Positions 22,900 to 35,370 of a stretch of DNA of 64,000 nt are shown here, in pieces (the stretch's first letter is position 1; the number at the start of each line of letters is the position of its first letter). Location of the stretch: the NCBI GenBank assembly GCA_900074885.1, contig FJUW01000024.1:62001-126000 (forward strand). The letters run 5' to 3'. This DNA is from Rhynchosporium graminicola. Taxonomy: Eukaryota > Ascomycota > Leotiomycetes > Helotiales > Ploettnerulaceae. A program made the translations under genes and the position numbers. The notes beneath the pieces are model-generated. The model was not told the DNA's origin. It ran no database searches and was given only the letters and a program-made list of their open reading frames with translations.

Positions 22900-24503
22900 T
22901 CACAGCTGCGATGTCCTAGGGTGATCCTCAAAATTCTCCCAAGCCTCAGCAAAGCCAGTTCCCCTGACCCATCTCTCCCCACTGTCCTCCACACTATCAG
23001 TTATCATATTCCCAATCTTCTCCCACATGAACGCCTTCAGCACTCCAACTTCATCTCCCGCATCCTCGTAAGGCTTACACAACCTCTCAGCATTCGCGAC
23101 CGCCCTCCCGAATTTCACCGCGTGTCCGTCGTCGGCGACCTCAGTCAAGCGTCGCAAAATACCAGGCCATTCTGCATCGCCGGCTTCGAGTTTACTGGGT
23201 GTATAGAGGGATATTTCGGCGAGATCGAGAGGAGCTGCGGCTCGGGACGTGTAGAGTGCTAAGCTGTTGGGTGGGGTCAGCGTATTCGATCATTCATTTC
23301 ACTCGTAGATACTCGCGAATCAGAAAAAGAGAGAACGTACTCGAGGTAGGCTTTCCATTGAAGCAGTCTGACTTTATTCGCAGAGCTTAGGAATGGGAGA
23401 GCGTTGAAGGTAGGAAAGAAAATGGACGTGTTGGTGGAGTGCATGTAGAAGAAATCGAATTTGACCTGCGGAAATCAGAACATTAGTCTACACGCTCACC
23501 GAGAATTTCCGGATGTGATTTCACGCCATAGTGACATACCTGCTTCGGGGGTCTCTGAGCAGCAACCGTGAAGTAGATTGCGGCATTCGTCATCTCTGCC
23601 GTCTTTCTCTCCAATGTTTCAGGTGTAACGATCCACTTTCTGGCAATACGAATCATTTCCTCTGGAGCGCGTACAAGAATGCCATCGCGGATTTTGTTAG
23701 CATCACCCCAGTGCGCAGACCTGGCCAACTTCTTGTTGGCGCGGATCTCGTCGAGGAGCTCAAGCAGTGTGGTTGTGACTGAAGCCTCATTGTTGGATTT
23801 GGCTGCTGCCTCGGTACGGAGTAGATATTCTCCAGTCCAACTGTCGTGAACAGCTCCTTGAGCTAGCGCTTCAGCTATGATGGCTGGCTGCTTGAATTCG
23901 AGGCCGAACCCAAGGTGGATGATTGGATGGAAGAAGCCTTTTATTGTCAGCTGATGATGCGAGGCCGTTGAGTTTGGAGATATATACCGCCATACATTCT
24001 TCCCAGCAAATCGTCGGCCTTCTCCGTCCCAGCAAACAGGAACTCATCCAGCACAGTTTCAAAGCCTCTGCTCTCCATCTCCTTCTGGAAGAAGACGAGG
24101 AAGTCATGATAGTACTTTTCGTTGCCGAGATACTTCTTGAAGTGTTCAGGATCGCTCATGTCTTGCACAACCCGCTCTTCGACTGGTAGAGGAGGACGTT
24201 GGTAAGAAGCATTGTTCTCGTAATGCTTCTCGATGACCGAAGCTGACGCTCCAACACCATACAAGGTCAGAAGATGGTGGACAATGTGATTGTGGAAACC
24301 ATCATGGTTGAAAAAAATGTGATGTTTCTGGGAACGTGTTATTTGTCTGAGACATGTTCCCATAGCTGTGAGAGGCAAATAAATACCTCATGATTCTCTT
24401 GGAGGAGTTCAGAAACCTTGGCTGCGGTCGTAGAATCTTGATCTTTGATCTTGAAGATTCCAGTGTCTTCAGCCGTCAAATGTGTCTTGCTTGGGGAGGC
24501 CAT
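22900..24503 (-). CDS. Questin-oxidase-like protein (DUF4243)
   Basis: Five exons: 24387-24503, 23988-24327, 23540-23937, 23341-23465 and 22900-23263. The introns are 59, 50, 74 and 77 nt, all GT-AG. They join to 1,344 nt, 447 aa. Family members (questin oxidase, AflY-like) perform oxidative ring opening of anthraquinones, but many are orphan enzymes. Visible marks are HHIFFNHDGFHNHIVHHLLTLYGVGAS at the start of exon 2 (histidine-rich, typical), PLPVEERVVQDMSDPEHFKKYLG, FFHPIIHLGFGLEF and a C-terminal helical half. Reading frames agree at every junction. No polyketide synthase or other biosynthetic gene lies nearby, so a role in secondary metabolism is not supported by context. Confidence 0.85.
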
Positions 24504-26069
24504 GATTTTGCTGGTTCTGGTTATCACTTGTGCGCCAGGCTTGGATATAGGATCGAGTAGCTTCAGGTCAGCCTCGAAGCAGACTTCTGCCAATTGCTCT
24601 ACTTGGTATCAAGGATGGTGCACTTTTCAGAGAGAGCCGGTGCGACTTTATAGATCCCTCATCGGCAGTACAAGCCAGAAAACCAAGGCACGCATCGGCT
24701 ACTTGGATATTGTACTTGTCGTACGTCGTTATATCGATTTCGAAGACGGTACACGGGCTCAGATGGGTTCAACTTTCCTATGCGCATGAGAATCACCGAT
24801 CAAGTTACCTTCCGGTAATCAGTCCATAATCTCTGTGAGACTCGACTGTACAATCCAGTGTGTGATGCTTACGACCAAAGTACGGTCCAGTCGAGCCTGG
24901 TCGATGAGCTCATGTTACAGTACAAGGCCAAGATTGAATTGTGGGGATGGAATCCGTCAGCATGCCAAGCATTCACGTGCTGTATTGTGACTTGTGAGAA
25001 TGAAATACGGGGTGGGGGTGTAGGCGAAGCGTCGAGATGATGATGATGATGAGTGATGGAGTTGAGTGCGAATGTGCGCTCAGCTATTTCCGCCCATGAG
25101 TACTGACTGCTTCTTGCCCGCAAAGTACAAGTATAAGTATATGTATGGCGTTTTGCTGTGAAGTGACCAGTCATCCATCGTTGTCCGGAGGTATAATATG
25201 ATTGATTCCCTGCTCAAAGACATCCCGGGATCCCTCGTATAAGCAGGGCAGAGCAGAGCAGAGCATATCCAGAGCATCATCCGGATCTCGAATGTGCTTG
25301 CTGGCAGGTAAGGAAGATACTTGTACATCGAGGCTGGGCTGTTCGCCTCCGACAGAGCAAACTCCTCATCTAGAATCGTCACTAAGCCAGGCCAAAGCCG
25401 TGAAATATTGTTATAACGTGGGGATATTGTTCTTATGGATGTCTCGTACTACTTTCTTAAATCTGAGTTTTGATTATTCCAGGTTGTTTCGTGACTCGTG
25501 AGTCCTTCAAAGTAGTACGATCTGTAGTCAATATTTTATGACTCTATCATACCATTATTTGATATTAAGGCTTTACAAAGTACGTACCAAGCGAACCCCT
25601 GTTCGGGCAATAAGTCGGACTGAAATTACCTCAGGGAGATCGGAAACATTCACAGTCATCCGTCGAGCGCTTAATCTTGCAAAGATTCTATTATATGCAA
25701 GTGGTTGGTAGGTAGGTAGCACGGTAGTAAGTCACCTTGTATATCTTCCACGTGTGGCTGAACTTGTGGCGTGGCTAGTGCCGGCCGGTTCTACTGTAGT
25801 GCCCGAGATGTGGCTTGTGTGTAACTAACTCTAAACGTCCCAGGGTGCTGCGGCCGCCCAGCTATTGTATAAGTACTTGGGTAGACAGACTGAGTATGAC
25901 GACAGCTGATAATCGCTGGACTGGACTCAACTCGACTCGACTCAACGCGCCCACCAGTTTGTTCCTACTCTCCTACTTCTGCCGTTACATGGAATCATCC
26001 GGACACACACATAATTCAACATTTCTTTAAGTGCGCGTGGATCGGTGATAATTGTCAGTATCAATCATA
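24504..26069. other. Divergent intergenic region
   Basis: 1.57 kb between the questin-oxidase-like gene (minus) and the PhoD-like gene (plus). It has only short unrecognised frames, a GAT repeat at about 25,037-25,051 and a short CAGAG repeat at about 25,246-25,264. Confidence 0.5.
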
Positions 26070-28197
26070 ATGGCTATCCAGGACAAAGCTGCGCTCGCGA
26101 GCTCTCTAGCTCTGCGGATTGGTGCATACATCTTTCTGAGGTGGTACGTAAACGAGCAGTAACAGCTCTTCCTGGCTCAGAGCCAGGTTTCAAGCCATCA
26201 CTCTCGAAGGTTTCCGTATCTGTACACTCTCTGCGGAATTACTGAGAAACATGCTAATTCGATATTCCGTATCGTAGGATTCCTGGCCATGTAAGTGTCC
26301 CGCTTCCTCGACAAACATGACACGATCTGACGCCCTTATAGCATCTTCCACCCATCATATACACGGCATTGGCACTCTATATACCCTCCTTCATCTCGAG
26401 TTTCTTGACCCAGCCGAAATACGATGTGGTGGAAGACGATGTCAAGATTACAGTCACAGAGACGGAATTTGAAGACCAGCCACCAGTGCTTGCGTCTACC
26501 GCGGCACATTCTCAGAACCTGCCAAGACAAGACAAACCCACAGAAATCGAGGAGGAAATCGAGGTCGATGAGACTATTGTACTCGAACCAAAACGCGCGA
26601 GCCCTTTGAAAACACTGTTGACTGGGCTGCCAGATCCAGCTTCCACTGCACTTTCTCTGGCTACATTCTTGATCAATGCTGCTTTGGTTCTGGGTGTAAC
26701 GGATATGTTGTATCGGGCCAAGGTCTTTCACCCAGAGAATAATTTGTCCTTTGCGAGAATGGGTTACGTCTCTCCAACGGAGGCCAATCTCTTGGTCCGA
26801 GAGCCAAACCCTTCCCAGCTACCCATCTTCGTGTCATATCGAGCTGCAGGGGAAGCTACAGCTCTTGAAGACTCTGTTTGGCAAAATGCAGGAACAATTA
26901 CTACTTTGGACAATGCCACAGATTACACTGGGACTGTCACGATTCCTATTCCAATTCTGGCTTCCTCTTCCAAGACCTACCAATGGACTACATCAAACAA
27001 TCACACAGGTTATTTTACTGTTCCTCCTAAGCCGGGACAGGTTTCGAACCATGGAGATTTCACTTTCTTGACTTCTAGCTGCATCAAGCCCAGGTTCCCC
27101 TACAATCCATTTGACCACGCACTGACGATTCCTGGTTTCAAGCATATGGAGAAGGTCATCAAGTCCATTCCAGGAGGTGCCCAATTCATGTTGTTTCTGG
27201 GAGACTTCATCTACATTGATGTTCCGAAGCGATTTGGAACATCTGTGGAGGATTACAGAAGAGAGTACCGACAGGTCTATGGCTCCCCAGATTGGCCGTC
27301 GGTTGGCCAAAATTTGAGCTGGATCCATGTCCTGGATGATCACGAGATTGCAAATGACTGGGATGGAAATACCACAGGCGTCTACAATGCCGCAGCAGAC
27401 CCTTGGCACCATTACCAGACTTCTGTTAATCCACCTAAAGCCCGACAATCCGCCGGTCATGGCCTACTAAGAACAGCTGCAACTTACTTCGAATTCACCC
27501 AAGGTCCAGCGTCCTTCTTTATGATGGACACCCGAAAGTATCGCGATTCATCAAGCGAGCTCTCAGCCAATAGCAACGAGAAATCCATGCTCGGCGCTGA
27601 GCAATTGGCTGATCTTCTAGCATTTCTCCAGAAACCAGAACCTAAAGGGGTCAAGTGGAAGATTGTCGCCTCTAGCATCCCATTTACCAAGAATTGGAAA
27701 GTCAACAGCCTTGATACATGGGCTGGATATCTCAGCGAACGTCAGATTATCTTGGAAGCCATGTGGGATGTGGGTCTTCGTGGTGGTGTTGGAGTTGTAG
27801 TTCTTTCCGGCGACAGACACGAATTCGCAGCTACTGCATTCCCGCCCCCAGCTGGTGGGAAATGGCCTATCAGTTCTACGGTCCACGAGTTTTCAACAAG
27901 TCCATTGAGCCAGTTCTATCTGCCTGTGCGCACATACAAACAGACAGATAGCGAGGATGTGATGATGAAGTAAGTCATAGACCAATTTTCATTTGAGGAT
28001 ATTCACTAAGAGTCGCTAGATACATCCCTGATGGCAATTCTAAGCTGGGAGCTGTCACGATTGAGAATACGAGCAGCGACCAGAGCATTCTGAAATTTAG
28101 ACTGTATGTTGATGGTGTGGAGGCTTGGTCCTCTGTCATCCTCTCGCCACCAACGATTGCTGGAAATCGCTGGTCAAAAGACGCACTTTGGGGATAG
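26070..28197 (+). CDS. PhoD-like metallophosphoesterase, membrane anchored
   Basis: Exons 26070-26143, 26278-26290 (only 13 nt), 26342-27969 and 28020-28197 give 630 aa. The microexon encodes the end of W plus IPGH; it is needed to join FLRW to PGH-HLPPIIYTALALYIPSF and keeps the frame. The N-terminus has two hydrophobic segments (about 10-25 and 30-48), and a third lies near 120 (LATFLINAALVLGV). The catalytic domain shows the PhoD metal-binding blocks: SSCIKPRFPYNPFDHA, LGDFIYID (about 317), LDDHEIANDWDGN (about 361) and LSGDRHEFAA (about 520). These bind the two metals and hydrolyse phosphodiester or phosphomonoester bonds. The acidic loop between the membrane segments (about 55-110) is variable. 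The substrate is not known from sequence. Confidence 0.9.
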
Positions 28198-29638
28198 ATA
28201 GTGTCAGAAAGTACTCGAGTTGCACATGGGAAGGGGCGTTGGACCTGGATTGGGATTGGGAATCGGAGGGACGGTGTGCAAGATATGAATTGTAATTGCT
28301 AGATATGGAGGGTCAATTCGGGTATTTACAGCACCGTATCTAAATCAATCACGAATTTAATAGTTTATTCCACCTAGTCATTCCTTTGGGGTTTAATTAA
28401 TGAGAATAATGTCTCAAATTTTAGGCAAGTTGCAGGTTCTGATGTTTTCAGTTCCCCCCCTTGCATTTCGCGGATTGTCTTCAATACCTTCTAAAGATTG
28501 CGAAACATTTCCTTTCTTTTTCCTCTGCGATACTTGTTTGATTATTTCAGTTCCTGTAGTTTGAAATTGCTATGTATTGGATGATTGACTGACGCAGCTT
28601 GTGGGGCAGGCGACAGGCTCCAGGTTTCGCTAAGCTCATGTAAACAAACGTCCTTCCTTTGTCGCGCTTGCGCTACTGCCGCTACTGCCCCCTGCCTGGC
28701 AGTGAGAATTGAATATTGAGGGACATTTAACGCTGAAGATTCATGCTTCATGGTCAATTACAACCACACTACCTTACGAGTTCGAGTTTGATTCTAAAAA
28801 GTAGAGTAAATAAAAGTAGACACAGCTAGCTGGCTTTTGTTCCTGCTCGAAACCTGGTGCCTATGCCTTGCCATATCTCCTCACACCTCTGACGCTAGTG
28901 CAGCCTGGCACTTCCTATTCAGAAGCTCTTGGTTCTGTCATTCTCTGGTGAAGTAGCTATCAACAAGAGCCTGAATTCAGATTCACCTTCGAGACAATGC
29001 GAGCGACAATAAGTAACATTTCGCGCTAGTCTTGACTTCTTCTCGAAGCGAGATGGGTGCCTACTTCTCGAACGATCTTCTCCTCCCTCCTTCTCGAAAT
29101 ATCTTCCTCTCCAACGACAGCTATATCATCAACTACCTCCTCCATCGCACATCCTACAAAGCCTTCCACTTCTTATTACAACGTCCAAGTCTCTACCTAC
29201 CAAAACTCATACACATCGCATCCATTTCTGCTGGAAACTTCACATCGACCTCGAACATTACGAGTATCAAGAAGAAGGATCGAATCCGGGGGTTGACCAA
29301 CAGAATTTGGTTACAGCAAGCCGACACGAGGTATGACTCGACTCCGACCAGAGCCATGGTCCCCTCAATTATGTCTATCAATGTTTGCTGACTTGATTGT
29401 AATCCCAGAAACAAGCTACCATCATACACTGTCGAACACTCCATCACATATCAGTTCCCTCTCTTGGCTAGTGATAATTGGCTTCTATCTCCGCTTTACA
29501 CTTGCTCAATCGACAACTACGAAGCTCGTAAGAGTTGCAGACTTCAAATTCAACAATCTGAAATTTTCTGAAGGTAGTGACCGACTTGCTATTGTTTCTC
29601 AATACTGAACCTAACCGACCACAATAGCAACCATCACA
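28198..29638. other. Intergenic region, no supported gene
   Basis: 1.44 kb. A plus frame at 29,053-29,391 starts with ATG but is unrecognised and lies where the 5' UTR of the next gene would be. I regard it as non-coding. Confidence 0.45.
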
Positions 29639-31512
29639 ATGGGTAGCAAGATCGCTAGAGTCAACAGAGACTCTTTGAGCTCCATTGCGAGTCGTGGTCG
29701 GGCTAGCTCTAAATCTTCTGAGATCTCGAATATCTCACCAAAAACTACTGCTCCGAAGCGCGGTTCTGGTTCGCTCAAGGTCAATTTCACTCCTGGAAAG
29801 ACCAGCCCTCTGAGAGATACGAGCAAGGTCACCAACGACACTCGTGTTGTTCAACTACCAGGTCTTCCCTTCAAGTCATTTATGAACGGTACTCTGATCA
29901 CCTCTAACGGCGAGCCAACTGTTCGTCCTGCTATGGAACCTCTCCCAGTTGCCCCGAAGATCTCAAAACTCTCTGCTACAACTCCTAACTTCGTCCCGAC
30001 TACACCTTCTCCTAAGCCGTTTCATATGGCCGGACATGATCCGAGACAATTTGGTATGATGACTCCACCCACAGGTGCGTACGATAATGTGCAGAACTTG
30101 ACACCAGACATGAGAGCTTCGTCAAGTGGCTACGGAAGATATGCTGCTGGCAACTTTGATGGTCATAATGGAGGCTATAACGGTGGCTACAATGATGTTT
30201 GTGACGGCGGTGCTCAGCAGAACCATGGTCAGGCTCACTTTTCCGGTGCTATTGGTAGCTACCCAACACCACCAGGATTCGCTGGCATCGTTGTCCCACA
30301 GTATGCTTCAAGCCCTGGACCATCCTCTGTTCACTCCTACGATTCCGTCCCAAATGGCCCTCGCAATCCCGGAAATTACGCAGTTCAGCCTCCACGCCAG
30401 GTTCAGACCATCGCTCAGCGACCCACTCGAGAGTTCATCGCTCGCAAGGACAGAAGCAAGAAAGACATTATCGTCACAGCCGATGGACTTACGCGCAACC
30501 ATGTCCGTATCATCGAGCGTCAACTTCCCAATGGCACGCCCTACCAATCTTTCCACTATGAATTTGATGCTCCGGAGTACAATGTCGCCAAATTGTATGA
30601 GGAGATGTCTGTTAAGCAGAAGGAGGACTTCCTTGCTAAGAACTTCCTCGATATTCAAGTTGATATCAAGTCGTCAGGTGAGGAAGCTGAGTCGTTCGTC
30701 GAGAATACTGGCGGCAACACCGAGGTGGCCAATGTCAAGAAGAAGAGAACGCATGCAGGCAAGGCCAAGAACAAGGCACAGGCGGTGATGCATGCTGCTA
30801 AAGTCCAAGAAGAGACAGCAACATCTACTGCGGTGGAAAAGCGTGAATGTAAGTAATCAATCTTCTCATCTGCACAGATTTAAAAAGCTAATCATAATTC
30901 ATAGTCACTTCACTCGATGTTCTCAAATCCCTTGGCCCAGAGATCGTCACCTGCTCAAAGCGTATGGCAGTCACCCTCGTCTTCCCTCCATCCAACAAGC
31001 CCATCGATCCGAACGCCATATCAAGCGCCGGACCAGTCGCTCAGTTCTCCCTGACACCACCATCTGGCCCATCTCTAACCTCCCCGGATTTCCTCTATAT
31101 CAAGGACCTCGTCGATTACATCCACACCTTCAAAGCCCTCACTCATCTCAGCATCGTACTCAAGATCCCTGCCTCTCAACGTATGCCATTCACCATGCCT
31201 CAGCTCTACCACGTCCTCCCATTCTACGACCTGGGCTTCACAGATTGGGACATCAAGTATCTCCCCGACAACTTGAGTATTCCAGCCAAGGTCCAAGGCT
31301 GGGCTGTTGGCCAACTGGATCGCGAGCGTAACAAGATCATTGCGGAGAGATTGCGAAAGGTTGAGGAGGCCGTTTTTGTTCGGGGAAGTGTGATGCCGGG
31401 TATCAGCAATGATAACTTGGATGCTGCCGCTAAGGACTTCAATACTGCTGTAGCTGTTGCGGGTGCTCCTCAAGGTCCTCGACATCCTCGGGCTGCTCGG
31501 GGTTCTCGATAG
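29639..31512 (+). CDS. Hypothetical protein, low-complexity N-terminus, folded C-terminus
   Basis: Exons 29639-30848 and 30905-31512 (56-nt intron, phase 1) give 605 aa. I do not recognise the family. Residues 1-260 are Ser/Pro/Gly-rich and disordered, with a GHNGGYNGGYND repeat near 180. Residues about 265-345 are charged and look folded (REFIARKDRSKKDIIVTADG and a following helical stretch). A Lys/Ala-rich linker spans the intron. The C-terminal 200 residues are more ordered and hydrophobic, with LYHVLPFYDLGFTDWDIKYL as the most distinctive block. A basic patch KKKRTHAGKAKNK near 365 could be a nuclear signal. The continuous frame across a good intron and the codon regularity support a real gene. 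Confidence 0.75.
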
Positions 31513-34452
31513 GGAAAGTGTACTGAGGAATACTCTCGCAGACTTCTTTCGTCTGCAGCGAACGTGCCACGCGCACCATCCTTCGTTCTTCTAGCTTGGC
31601 ATTGCATTGCATTTTATTGCGTTATTTATTTAATTTGTTCTTGGACCTTTTCACGCATTCAACATTTGCGATAAGAGCACCGGTGTGGCGGGTGGGAGGC
31701 AGGTTAAATCTTTTCTTCAGCGAGAGAACCTCCAAGGTTGTGAAAATGGGCCGACCAGTTTCCCTTCCAGCAGTAAAAGTGAGGTGGATGGATGAGAGAT
31801 GATTGGTAGGATGGATAGATAAGATAATGCAATGCAATGCTTTATTATCCGACGTCGAGACTTGATATGCATCGCTTGTCTCTGACATGGTAGCTTGTTC
31901 TATCTGGATATTCAAAAAAGGAGCTATAAGAGTTATTCCAGTGCAGCGAAATGTTGTGCTGGAACTCACGATTCTTGAAATCTCACCCGACACTCAGTAG
32001 TAGTTCCTTCATGACCTTACATCGTTCGACATCTCAAACCTACTTGTGACAATGCATGACGACCCTTTCCTAAGAAATCTCATTTCAAATATTACTTGTG
32101 ATAGGAATATATCCACGGGCCACATATTCGTCTTCATTTCTATCTACGTTATGGCACATGCTTCGTTGTTAGCTGGTGCCGCATGCAATATGTAAGCATA
32201 GTATCAGCACTGCTACCACTACATCGTCGCTTCAACAGGGCAGAATCATATACGGAGCACACCAACCATGGGCTTCAAAAACACGGCATCCAAAGCCTTC
32301 ACAGAAACGTTCAGGGTTTCTGCAACTCCTTGGTCTTGTTTCCTTCCTCTTGATCTTCGGTGTGAACTTGGTTCTGATACTGTACACTAAACGCTAGATG
32401 ACTAAACATGAAGATCCTGCTAATGCTAATGCTCAACCTCAACGCCCCCCCAGCAACTGCACCCGCGAGCAACCCGCCACTCCAACCATCAACCCACCGC
32501 CGCATCGCCGCCTCGCAAAAACTACATCTACAGACCTCCGCCACCTCCTCCACCACAGAAACGACATCAAGCTCACTCACGACGGTCTCAGTCTCGCTCT
32601 CATCGACGCATCTCGTGCAGATCATGAGCGGGACGCAAAAATACTACTCGAAGCCGGCGCTGATGTGAATTACACTGGGTGCGAAGGAGGTTTGGTGCTG
32701 TTGGTGGCGGCGAGGAGGGGCCATGGTGGGCTCGTGAGAATTTTGCCGGAGGAGGGGGCGAGGGTTGAGGAGGTGCATCTTTACGGGGTTATTTGAAGGG
32801 AGATCTTGGATGAGTTTTGCTGGGATGGGGTGGATTTTTCGGAGGTGTTGAGGGAGGGGGGTCGTGGAAGGAGGGCTGATGAGCTGAGAAGGGGATGGGC
32901 GTCGAGCTTCCATGTTGAGATGTTTCTGAAATGTCGATGCTGGTATTTCGATGGATCTAAATGACATTAGGCCCTTTCGGTCAGTCAGCACGGGAGCGGC
33001 ACAGTCGCTGGGTGGGTGCGAGGCGCTGGATGAGAAAGGTGCATTGGATGATAGGAGAGAGGCGCTTGAAAAAAGGTACGATTTGTTGTCCGGCTGCACT
33101 CTTGGATTGACTAGACTAGACACGCAATGCGGATGATTCACGAACATTACTATGGGGAAGTGGTCGTTGAGCGCGCAGTTAGGGCTCGTTGAAAAAGATA
33201 TTTTTGACTCTTTCGCAGATGGACTTGGCGATACTTAATAACATGTCGGTGGTCAGGTTCAGGCGGACAAAATGGTTTCGCGAAACCAGTTTCGTAGAAC
33301 TATACTAATAGTATATTTCATGCAGAAGTCCATTAGAGGTACAGAGTAGATTTGTCATCTGTCGTTTTACCGGTATATTTAATAAGCCTTGCCTGCCTAG
33401 GTTCCCTTGCCTTTCAATCCGTCCGACCAGACTAGGTTTGCTTCCAAAAACAGTGACTTTCAAGAGCCTCATACTCGCTTGAACTTTGGAACTCTACTTG
33501 ATACCATTGAGTTTTGAGGGTCCTATACTTGCTTCGCTCAAGGTTAAGGGTCCTGCCTCTCTCTTCTTTTGCCTCATCCTCGAGTAGCCGAAGAAGTCTA
33601 AGCTTAAATGAATTGTTCCTCGAGAGTCGTCAAAACCGGTTACTATATAATTGGAGTCTTAACCTTTTCAATATATCACGATCCAATTGCCCAAGACGCA
33701 GTGTGGTAAAATCTGACTGCTGCGATCGATACGATTTTGATATCGAGTGTCTATCAAAAGTCCTCCAGGCGCCGTGAGAAGCGAGAAGCGCGAAGTATTT
33801 CAAGATACTCTGAAATTCTATAAGAACTTTTCAGACAGAATATGAAGGCTGCAGCTTTGAAAGGATACTTTCGCTAGATAATGAGATCGCGTTTTGATAT
33901 GGTGCTATTCAAGTGTTTCTCAGATCTGTGGGTTTTTTGTCGATCTGTTTTCGTTAAGCGAGGAAGCGAAAAGGCAAATTGTCGACTATGAATTACTGTG
34001 TGAATATCCACACATATCGCGTGACGAGTTCGAAGAAGTAAGAGGTTCCGATGTCTGGAGAGGGGTATCCAGTACTCCTCGTGAATCCTTCCCTACTTAC
34101 AAGTCAGCACTTGGTCCAAAGGCTATAATGGTTGTGACTGGTGATTGCAAGCTGATGAAAGGGTACTTGACCTCAACAAATGCGTATCAAGTTTCGAAAA
34201 TCTAGGACAACCTCTTGCTTCATCAAAGACCTTGACGTCTCGTCTATTGGAATCGCCTATTTGCAGCTGTCTCATGTCCTTGACCTAACAATCAATCGGA
34301 TGAGTCGTCAGCGAACATTTGATTCAGTAAACTAAACATATATACATGAATTTTCTTTTGCCACTAAACAATACCCCTGTATTCCTAATCGTAATCCTCA
34401 ATTCCATTTGCGCATCATATTCGACAATGCACCACAGGTTCACACCTCACGC
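31513..34452. other. 2.9 kb gap with a small ankyrin fragment
   Basis: Apart from the ankyrin-like frame at 32,398-32,796, I see no recognisable gene. A plus frame at 33,894-34,205 is unrecognised. Part of the stretch (33,460-33,560) has two imperfect copies of a 'GGGTCCT' and 'ATACT(C/T)GCTT' motif. Confidence 0.45.
32398..32796 (+). pseudogene. Ankyrin-repeat gene fragment
   Basis: A 132-codon frame whose last 70 residues read as two ankyrin units: DAKILLEAGADVNYTG, then LLVAARRGHGGLVRILPEEGARVE. The second repeat has Pro where Leu is usual (RILPEEG for RLLLEEG), and the frame stops soon after. The first 60 residues are low complexity (Pro/Thr/Asn-rich). Two repeats are too few for a normal ankyrin protein, so a truncated copy is likely. 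A short genuine gene is possible. Confidence 0.5.
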
Positions 34453-35370
34453 TCAAACACCGATAGCATGATTCCACACCATCTGCTCAACTCTGGCGCT
34501 GTAGACACTAACACCCAACAGAGTCCGCATCTGTACATCACTGACCTGCAAGACATCTCCAGAAACCCACCATCTCAGTCCCTCGCTACAGGGTGGAGTG
34601 GTCAAGCTGCCCTTGTATGTCCAGAACTTCTCCAAGCCACCAACCTCTTTGATAGCAAGCGACATGTCAAGCCCGACCAGCTTTCTCCGGTCACTGGAAT
34701 CATGACCCGGTATTTTGGAGACGAATTGTTCGATGAAAGGGGAGGATATGGTGGAAGGATTGATCCGGAGGCCGACGACGCCTTTGGGGTTTCCCTTTGC
34801 GTCGCCGTGAACTAGGTGGAGTTCGGCACGGGTACGTCGGCCGCCGACGAGATGCTCAGATGGAGCATGGGTGTGCTGTGATTCTGTTAGGAGAGTGCTT
34901 CAACTGAAGACCGGAAAATTCTTACCCAAGAGAGCATGTAGACCGTCTGGTTATCATATGTGAATGACGGGTTAGCCGAATAGTCGACGCCATTGGTTTT
35001 GTTGAGGGAAAAGGATGGTCCAAAGCCCCAGTTGTAAAGAGCTCCGGAAATAGGAGCAGAGTATTTAAATTTGGGTGCATGTCTTGTGGAGAAGGAATCG
35101 GCGGGAAGATTGATTGGTGACTGTGTCATTCCATCATGGCAGATCGTGTCATCTGATATTGTTAGAGATGTGTACGCTTCTGAGATTACTGCACGTTGAC
35201 TTACTACGACTCGCACTATCACTGGCTCCCCAGGTGCCGGACGTTGCATATGTCCACTTGGCGAGACCATCTGCACGCTTCCCCAGACCAACGGCGCGAG
35301 TGTTGAAGTCATGTTGAGGGCAGGCGAGGACCAATGTAAGGGCCGTCAAAGTGATGAGTGTATGCAACAT
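34453..35370 (-). CDS. Secreted alpha-carbonic anhydrase
   Basis: Hydrates CO2 to bicarbonate outside the cell. Exons 35205-35370, 34926-35152 and 34453-34875 (introns 52 and 50 nt) join to 816 nt, 271 aa. The start at 35370 gives a signal peptide (MLHTLITLTALTLVLACP). Family marks are CHDGMTQSPINLP, the zinc ligands H-T-H right at the start of exon 3 (SW/HTHAPSEH), the third ligand in AELHLVHG, and the substrate-pocket motif KGSLTTPPCSEGLRWW. The second intron falls just before the zinc site, and only splicing restores it. A TATAAGTAT on the minus strand lies about 110 nt upstream (35,478-35,486). Gene and active site look intact. Confidence 0.93.

Noticed and set aside
18284..24503. Secondary-metabolite cluster around the questin-oxidase-like gene
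   Set aside because: No backbone enzyme or pathway regulator; neighbours are secreted proteases.
30126..30788. 220-codon frame inside the hypothetical gene
   Set aside because: Alternate-frame shadow of the 605-aa protein, which has a proper start, intron and ordered C-terminus.
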